From an uncultured Phascolarctobacterium sp. (GTDB lineage: Bacteria; Bacillota; Negativicutes; Acidaminococcales; Acidaminococcaceae), in the NCBI GenBank assembly GCA_900551335.1, contig URVO01000008.1, positions 1-17,823 of the forward strand: a DNA stretch of 17,823 nucleotides. The letters run 5' to 3'. Position 1 is the stretch's first letter. Every line of letters begins with the position of its first letter. Shown here one piece after another: positions 1 to 9,000 of the stretch. A model generated the notes under the pieces. That model saw nothing but the letters and a program-made list of their open reading frames with translations, was not told the DNA's origin and did not search any database. The position numbers were made by a program, and so were the translations under genes.

Positions 1-3000
1 TGATATCCGTAGCGTTGATGGAGATGACACCGCCGGCGATCAAGCCGCCATCGGGCCCCTGTCCATCATAAGGCGTCCCATTTGCTCCATAGAGTCCGTA
101 ATTATTTTTCTTATCTTTTTTCAGCTTTTCATAGTCCTTACTATAAAAAGCCTGCGGATCGACACCGATATTCACAATGCCATCAGTGAAGGTTTGCGTA
201 ATCGAGCCGCCTGCTGAAAGCGCAACACTCGCGCCCAGCACAGAAACGCTGTCCTGCGCCGATGCACCGGCGATAGTGATATTGTTATTCTTGCTCGTAA
301 TCTTAATCGAACCATTTTTATTATACACATCACCGCTGACGATAATATCGGCCTGCGGCAAATATTGGCCAACGAAAGTCTGGCCGTCCTCCACAACCTT
401 ATAATCTAAGGGCGCACCACTGTAATTGCCCTTGATATCAATGCTGCCGCCAACGCCTGTCTCCGACTTCACGCTCTGGAAGCCGCCGCTTGCCGCATCG
501 GCTTTTTTATTAAGCTTGCTGATATTATTATTAAAATCGCTGCTCGTGCTGCCGGTCAGCTGCTCATTGTTATACAGCAGTCGTCCGCCGCCATCGTCCA
601 CGTTGATTCTTTGCAGACGCAGCATAAGGTTGGTATTGTTGGTGACGTTGATTTCCGGACTGCCGTTGGCTGACAGCGAGCCTGTCGCCTTGCTGCTCTT
701 CAGCACGGACGTGTTGATAGTAATGTTGCCGCCGGATGCCGTCAGCTCAGGAATCTCCACGTAATCCACCATCTTGTGAGCATTGAGCACATATTTGCCG
801 TCGATTTCGGAGACCTCGCCCATTTTTTCCATCTCTCTGAGCAGGCGCTCCGCCTCGGCCTTATAGCCCATATAGGACGCACTGTTGTCGCCGTCGCTGG
901 CGTATTCGCTTACCAGCAGCATGATTTCATTGTAGCGGTTCATCAAGGTCTGCGCATAATCCACCGAGCCAAGCTTGATGCTGTCCTTAATGGTCGCTGC
1001 CGTTTCTTCAGTCAGGCCGCTGTGCGCACCTGTGGGCTTGCCCTGCGCATCCAGCACGTCGCTGCCTGCAACAGTGATTTTGCCCTGCAGCTCCTCCTTG
1101 CTGAGCGCCGTTTTATTCGTCAGTGACTTGCGTTCGTCCTCGTCGAACAGCGTGATATCGCCTGCTGCACCGACAACGATGTTAATCCTGTTATCCATGC
1201 CTGCAGCCATGCTGCCGTTGATATCGACGCTGTTTTTATCAAGCTTATTATAATGCTTGCTGCCGGTATCCTCGGTTACATAGCCGCCCTCCTCATCGCC
1301 GCCATAGCTGGTATCACGGCCTGTATGGACAAATACCAGCTCCTCGCCTGCGTCGGCATAGATATTCGTATGCCGCACGCTGTTGCTCGTACCGCTCTGC
1401 ATGAGGAGCTCGTTCTGCTGCGTAACCTCATTGTTAAGCGAAGGACTCAGCACCACGGGAATAACATTACCATTATAATTTATCGCCTGCGCATCCAGCT
1501 CAAGGCATCCCAAGCTGCCATCGAGATGCTTGCCTGCATAGTAGTTGATGTCGTTCATGCTGTACAGCTCGCCTGCGCCGTAAAGTCCGAGCGCATTCGT
1601 GCGCTGCAAAGCATTCTTCACCACAGCATTGCTGCCGGCCAGAACGCCAATCGGCGTTTCGGCAACAGCACTGGTGTACAGCTTGAGGTCGTCCGCTGCG
1701 GCCAGCGTAATATCCTTATAGGCCGTGCTTGTCTTGATGTTCGAGTTCGTCAGCTCAATGCGGTTGTCATTGCTAATGTTATTAGTGACGCGCGTTTCAC
1801 TGGCATCAACCATGCCTAAGGAGTAGACATAGGCATTAACAAGCAGGTCATCCTTGCTTTGGCTGGCCAGCTGCACGTGACCTTTTTTGCTTTGCAGGCT
1901 ACTGTCCTGCAGTTTTACGGCCGTCGCTGCCGTAATGCTGTTGTCAACGCCTGCAGTATTGACGCCGACAAGGCCGGAATAGCCCTGTCCCCACAGCATC
2001 TCGTTATAGCCATCTTCTCTGTTCAGCCTGATATTTTTATCTGCCTTAAGCAGCATATCGCTGCCGCTGGTCAGCTTGGCCGCAGAGGCTTCGACAAGGG
2101 TTGTGCTGCTGCTTGTATTGTCCGCAGAAGCATCGCCGCCGCCGGCTAAAGAGTTCGTCAGCGCATCCGCCTTAAGGTTGGTATTCTCCTTGCGCAGCGC
2201 CTGTACGCTCATGCTGTCTGCAGCTGTCAGCTCGCCCTTGAGCGTTACGCTCGTCTGCGCCTTAGCGTCATGCGTAACCTTCGCTGTATAGGGCGAAACC
2301 TCCAGCAAGGCACTTGCGCTGCCATCAGCCTTCGCCGTCACGTTCTGCGCATTTTCTGCCAGCACGTCCAGCTGCTGCAGAGACAGCCCCTTGCCGCCAT
2401 CGAGGGAAATGGCGACGCTGCTGTTTTCCTCCACCCTCGCAAAGTTGTTGCCGCTGCCTGCTATAACGCCCAAGCCAAAGGAATAGACGTAAGCATTGCT
2501 GCTGTTGTTGTTCAGAGCCTGCACGCGCAAGTCTGCCAGCCTGGAGCCTGCGCTGATATCGCCAAGGTAAACCTTGCTCTGCATCGCGTTTTCCGTCAGC
2601 GCTCTGTTAATCGTCACGTCCACGCCTAGTGACACGCTTATCGCATGGTTGATTGCCTCAGTCGTATAATCGCTGTCGCGGCCTGTCTTTGCCTGCAGCG
2701 TTACGCTGTCCGCGCTAAGGCTGCTGCCGTCGCCTACATAAACGTCCGCCGCACCAAGGGTCCGCGACTCAGCGCTGCTGCCATGAACCGAACCCACGCT
2801 GACCGTCACGCCTGCCCCGATTTCGTCCTTGACCTTGCCTGCATTTTCTGCCGTAATGCTGATGCTCTTGCCTGCTACGCTGCCGGCAGTCTGCTTGCCC
2901 AGCTCTACGCCGGTGGCCAGACTATCCTTGCTCTCGAGCACCAGACGGCCTGCGCTGACGCCTTGAATGTTGACAGCCAGCCCCTCATTCTCCAGCTGCA

Positions 3001-6000
3001 CCTTATTATTTGCGCTCAGCGTGGTCTTATCCGTCGCCGTAATTGTCGAGCCGTTGATTTGCAGCTTATTCGCACCGCTGTGCGTAATATAGGAAACGGT
3101 GTCGCTGTAGGCCTCGAGGCCAAAGCTGCCCTGTCCCATATAATGCTTGATATCGCCCTCCGTCAGCGAGCTGATGTCCACGCTGCTGCCCTTGATTACC
3201 GAATTATCAAGCTGCACGCTCTGCTCCTCGCGGAACCTTGTGCGGTTGCCTGCCACCGCCACAGACGCTCCTGCGACTGCTGCCTGACGGATATCGCTGT
3301 TGACATTGTTCGTGCCATGTGCCGTAGCCTGCACTGCCTGCCCGGCCTCCAGCGTGCTGCCCTTGATATTTACGCCAACCTTGCCGGCTGCGCTGCCCTT
3401 ATTTAGCTTCACCTCTGCCACGGAATTAGCAGGCAGCGCCTTGAGCGCCGCATTCGTGCCGGTAAGACCTTCGCCTGCTATGCCCTGAATATCCGTCACG
3501 TATTGCTTATCCACGCCGTCGGTAGCCTGCGTATACGTTGTATAGGTATCGTAGCTTTGCTTATTTTCGTTCCATACTTCATAGGTATAGGCATCCTGCA
3601 GCTCGCCGCCCAGATTCGTATACATCAGGTTCACACCTACAGCTAAACCACCAATTGCTGCGCCAACGAGCTGCGCATCTGCTGTGCGCCTTTCGTCAGC
3701 AGTCACCTTAATATTATCGGCATAAAGCTTGCTGCCGTCCACCGTCGCCGTCGTCTGCGTGTTGATGTTGGCTACGCCCACGCCTACCGCTACGCCTGCC
3801 AGCGAAGCAGTGCTGTCGACAACGTTCGTAAATTTGTTGCTGACCTCATTGTCCGCCGTAACGTCGATATTACGGAAGGCATTCTTGCTGTCGCCAAGCT
3901 GCGTATTCGCTACTAAAGCAGCAGTCTGCGCCTCCAGATTCACCACCTCGACGCTCGTACCGATGGCCGCACCGAGAGAAAGCGCCACATTATTGCTGGA
4001 AATCTCTGTCTCTATGCTGCTCTTGTTCTTCGCCGTAACCTTTACGTCCGCGTTCTTATCAGCACGCTGCAGCTGGCTATCTGCCAAGCCGGCCAAAATG
4101 CCGGCCTTATCATCAACGGTTGTCACGCCTGCGCCGACGCTTCCGCTAATCATGCTGCCACTCAGCGCAAAGCCATTGTTATAGGCAGCTATAGCCGTAT
4201 TTCTGTCGGCATTCACCGTCAGGCTCTTCACGCTGCCCTGCACCTGCTGCACAGAGGCCTCTGTTTTGTCCTCCAGCACGTTGACCTGCACGGACGCTGT
4301 CAGTGCGCCTGCGCCCTCAGCGCCTCCGGCAGCACTCACGCCTGTCGTGACGTGCTGCACCTTAGTTTTGCTGTTGGCCTGCACCACCGCCGCGTCTGTT
4401 TTCCAAGTGCCGCCCTTGGCCTGCGCCACAGTATCGCGGCTGTTCGTCAGCACGCTGACCGCCGCGCCTAAGGCGCCGCCGCCAATAACCACAGCATCCG
4501 CACTATTCGTCAGCCTGTTATCACTGTCAGCCTTGACGCTTACGGCAGTATCATTTCCGCTCGCCGTCATCTGCACATTGTCAAAGTCCGCCTGCGTCAC
4601 GCCGTCAGCAGAGAGCACTGCCACGCTGCCCTGCGCCGCAACACCGGCCATCTCGCCGCCAATAGCTACACCGCCGCCCAAGGCGAGGTTCAGCGTCGAC
4701 GACTTATCGTTAGCCAGTACGTTTATATTTTTACCGTTCGTCAGGTTGAGCGTCGTATCATTGAGCTGTGCCTGTACATGTCTGCCCAGCTGCGTGTTGG
4801 CCACAGCACCGCCAACCGTTACTGCCACATCCTTGCTGCCGGCAACCTCTATGCTGCCGGACGCCGTATTGATGCTGCTGTTGTCCGCTGCGCTGACCTC
4901 AATGCTGCCCTCGCTCTCGATGCTGCTATCACCATCAACAACAGCCTTGGTATCATTCTTGCCATAGCTGCCTGCATAAGCGCCTGTCGCCGCGCCACTG
5001 GCAAGTGCCGCGCTCACGCCTGCGCCCACCGTCACGATGCTGCCGTCATTGCTGGCCTCAGCCTTGAACAGCTTGTTCTTGCCGTTGTAGCCGGTCAGCT
5101 TCACCTTGCTTACATAAGCACCGGTCGTATTATCAAGGTCGCTTTGCGCCCACGTCAGACCTGCTGCGCCGCCATATTGGCCCGTAATCACTGCACTAAG
5201 CTGTCCGGCTACGCCGACCAGCAACGACTTCGTGTTGCCGGTAACCTCCACATTGTCGGCCTTGATATTGCCGCCCGTTAGGCTTGCCAGCGTATTATTG
5301 TTCAGCGTATTATCTACGCCCGAGCCTGCTACATCAACGGACACCTTATCCGTGCCCGCGGAAGCAGCAGCACCGGCCGCCACTGCCACCATGAGCGTGT
5401 CGGAGGCAGCAGTAATCTTCACGCCGTCCTTGCCGGAGGCAGCAATAGTATTATCACTAGCCGCAGCATTAAAGCTGTTCTTGATATGATTGATGTTCGT
5501 CGCTACGGCGGCGCTGCCGCCGTAGCTGCCTTCGCTGACCTTCGCAGCTACGGCAATTGCGCTGCCAACAATGACATTGCCTGTGTTCTCCGCCGTCAGC
5601 GTCTTGCTCGTATAGGTCAGCGAGCCGTCCTCATTCGCCTCTGCACCCAGCGCCACGCCCTGCGAGCCGTTGGCCTGCGCCAGCGCCGCGGAAGCATCGA
5701 GGTCGAGGATATTCGCCGCCGCCGCTGCCGTAACATCTACGCCGGCCCTGGTCTTTTCATCGACAAAGCTGCGCTTGCTGTTGAACACCAGCGTTCTGCC
5801 GTGGCTATCCGTAAGCTTGCCTGTCGCTTCGTCATAAGTGATTTTATTATTGGCATCGTAAAGGTCTGCTACCTCGCCATTGTCCTCATAGACATAGCTT
5901 GCGCCCTCGCCCACGATGTACTGCTTGCTGCCATCGGCAGCAAGCTTATAGAATTTGCCTGTTTCCTTCTCGACAGTGATGCCGTTATCAGCAGTGGAAT

Positions 6001-9000
6001 TGATAACGTCGATATACTGGTTCTGCTTTTCGTTGACCTGCAGCTTGCCATCGCGTGCTTCGTTCGCCACGGACTGTGCATAAATAGTGTTGCTGCCGGT
6101 CTGCGCCTGCACATCATTATCCACCATATTTACGGCAATCGCCACATCGCCCATGAAGTAAGCCTTGCTACCCACCAGCACGCCGATGGACGTTGCTGTG
6201 CCAACCTGCACCAGATTGCTCAAGGCCAGATTGCTGATGCTGCCGGCTAATTTATCCTGCGTGCCGATAGTGTTGTCATTCATTACGGCACTGATTTTGT
6301 TATCCACATCACTGATGCTGATGGCAGCGCCTGCCGCCGCGTTGCCGCGCGAGAACTCAAAATTAATGCCGCCGCCGGCCTGCACATCCTTGTCATAGGC
6401 AACGTTGCTCACGTTCAGCGCACCATCCTTCATGACATTGCCCGTCAGCTCCGCCTGCACCGTGCTGTCCACATAGTTGGCCGAGCCGGAGCCGCCAAGA
6501 TTGATATCTACGCTGCCTGCACGCTTGCCCAGCTCCACGCCCATGGCTAAGCCTGCCGCTGCCTGGGCGCCGCTGTTCTGCGCCAGATTTGTCACGTTGT
6601 CCGCATTATTCAGCTCGGCACGGCGCAAAGCGCTCGTGGTCGACTTATAGACATCGTTGACCGCTATCGCACCGCTCAGCATGCCTTGGAACTTCGTCGA
6701 GCTGCCTTCCTCTGCTGCAAAGCCAAACTTGCTCAAGGCAGCAGCGCCGCTGTACGCGCCAATGTAGGAGCTGTCCTCCGCCATAATATCCACGCCCGTA
6801 GTCTTGTTTGCGCCTGCGGGACGCAGCAGCTCAATCTGAACATTATCTATAGAAGCGTCCGTTTCATCCTTCACGTAGTTCCACGCTACGCTGCCTGCGG
6901 CATCAACCTTGATAACGCTTTCTTCCAGCTTCTTGCTGTCGTCTTTTTTATCACTGCCACCTGCACCGGTGTCGTCTTTTTTATCGCTGTCGCCTGCACG
7001 CAAGGTACTCTGCACCTTGTCATCATTTTTATCGCTGCCACCTGCGTTGGTATCGTCTTTTTTATCACTGCCGCCTGAAGTGCTGTCGTCCTTTTTCTCT
7101 TCGGCCTTCACCTCGGCCTTATCTACGCCTTCCTTGCCCTTGCCGTCCGAGGTCGACGTGCTCATGCCGCCGGCGTCCTTATTCACGTTGCTGCTCTTGC
7201 TCGCCACGCCTGCCAAAGCAAAGTTGTTGATAATGCCGTCAGTGTGCGCATCAACCTCCAGCGCACTCGCAGTGATGCTGCCCTTGCCTGCGCTGTCCGT
7301 GCCCTCCAGATTGCGCAGCTGTGCCAGCGTCTTGACATTATAATCAATAACGCTCGTGCTCACGCCGACAGAGCTGTCCTTCGAATAGCCAAAGTCACCT
7401 GTTACTGCTGTCAGCACAGTGTCGTTGGCTGCAGCCAGCCGCAGCTTTTTAGCCGCACTTAAGCTGACGTCGTCATCGAGCAGCGTTTCCGCCGCCGAAG
7501 AGCCGCCTACATAGTTCACCATACCCGTGATGCCCAGCGAGCTGGTTCTCGCACCGCCCATGACGAGCGAGGTGTTGATAATATCGTTGGCCGTCTGCAT
7601 AGCGATAGCGCCGCTGCCGGCGCTGATGCCTACGCCATTATTGACGCGTACCTCACTCTTATTGGCAGCGTTCTGCACGCCTACAGACGCACCCAGACCG
7701 TTTTGGCCTGCATCATTCGTGACAAGATCGGGAATGAACTGCCATTTGCCTGCCAGCAGGGCGTTCTGCTCCGTTACGGACGCAGCCAGCGCCACGTCTG
7801 CCCCGGCCGTCAGCTTTTTGTGCGCACCGATATTCACCCTGGCGTTGTTCGCCAGATTCTGCACGCTGACCGTGCCTGTAATCATCGTTGTGATATCAGG
7901 CTTGCTCATGAGGGGCTTGTCCGTCGAAGCAGAAACATACATATTCGCATAATTAGACGCGTTGAGCAGATTCTCGAGCGCATTCTTCAGCTCTGTCGAG
8001 CCTGTCAGCTCCGTCAGTATTTCCATGGCAGCCTTCGATTTCATCGCAAACTGCTTATCTTTAACAAAGCTTTCCGCCGAGTTTTTGCTGGCTATCGTCA
8101 GGATATCAGCAACAATCGTCTCGATCTGCTGCACCTTCGCCTTGGCATCATCAGCAGCATCATCCTCAAGCTTGCCCTTCGACCAATAATCATAGAAGCT
8201 TTCCCAGCCTGACTTCACAGCATCCACCAGCTTATTGACGCGCTGGTAGGAATTATCTACATTGGCAGTAATATTGATATTGCCCCTGGCTGCCAGCTCC
8301 GAGCCGCTATCCTCCGCAACATTCACCTCTGCCGTATTTTGCATATCCTCCACGCCTATAGCCGCACTAACGCCTAAGGGCTCATCGCGGTTCGCCGCAT
8401 TGAGCAGGTTCTTCGTTGCAAATTGCGAGTCAGCAATGCTGACTGCGGCCGTAAGCGCCAGATTGCCGCCTGTAGCCGTAATCGGCACACCTGCAGCGAT
8501 ATTCGTCCTCGCCTCGTTATCCACCAGCGCCAAGCCAAAGCTCATACCAAAATTAAAATATTGGTCCCAGGTCTTTTTATCCTTCTTGATATTAGGACCG
8601 GCTGCTGCGCTGACCTTCGGTCCTTCGTTGACACCGGAGAGGAAATTACGCAGCACATCCAGACCATGCTTCGCCTGCGGCGTGTTGACCACCCACGTAC
8701 TGCCCGACAGCTCCGGTCCTATCGAAGAGTCTGCCGTCACGCTCAGCTTGTTGAGCGTATGCTTGCTGTTCAGCTGTACCTGTGCGCCCTCAAGCGCTGC
8801 ATTGTCATTGATAACAGCCTTGCCCTGCGTGCTGGAGATGTTGATAGCCGTATTGATTGGCGTATTTTCTTTAACCGTTATGGAAGCAGTGCTGGCGAGG
8901 GTGTTCACATTCACTGCATTAACCGTGAGCGCACCGCCGGCCTTGAGAAGCGGATTATTCTTATCCTTAGCTGCTGAGTCTGCTGCACCAAGATTAACCA

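Noticed and set aside
6938..7099. CRISPR-like array because of regular short repeats
   Set aside because: The repeats are imperfect, in frame and coding; there are no unique spacers and no cas genes.
6909..7343. Plus-strand Ser/Phe/Leu-rich repetitive protein
   Set aside because: Its repeats are only the complement of the Lys/Asp repeat of the adhesin.
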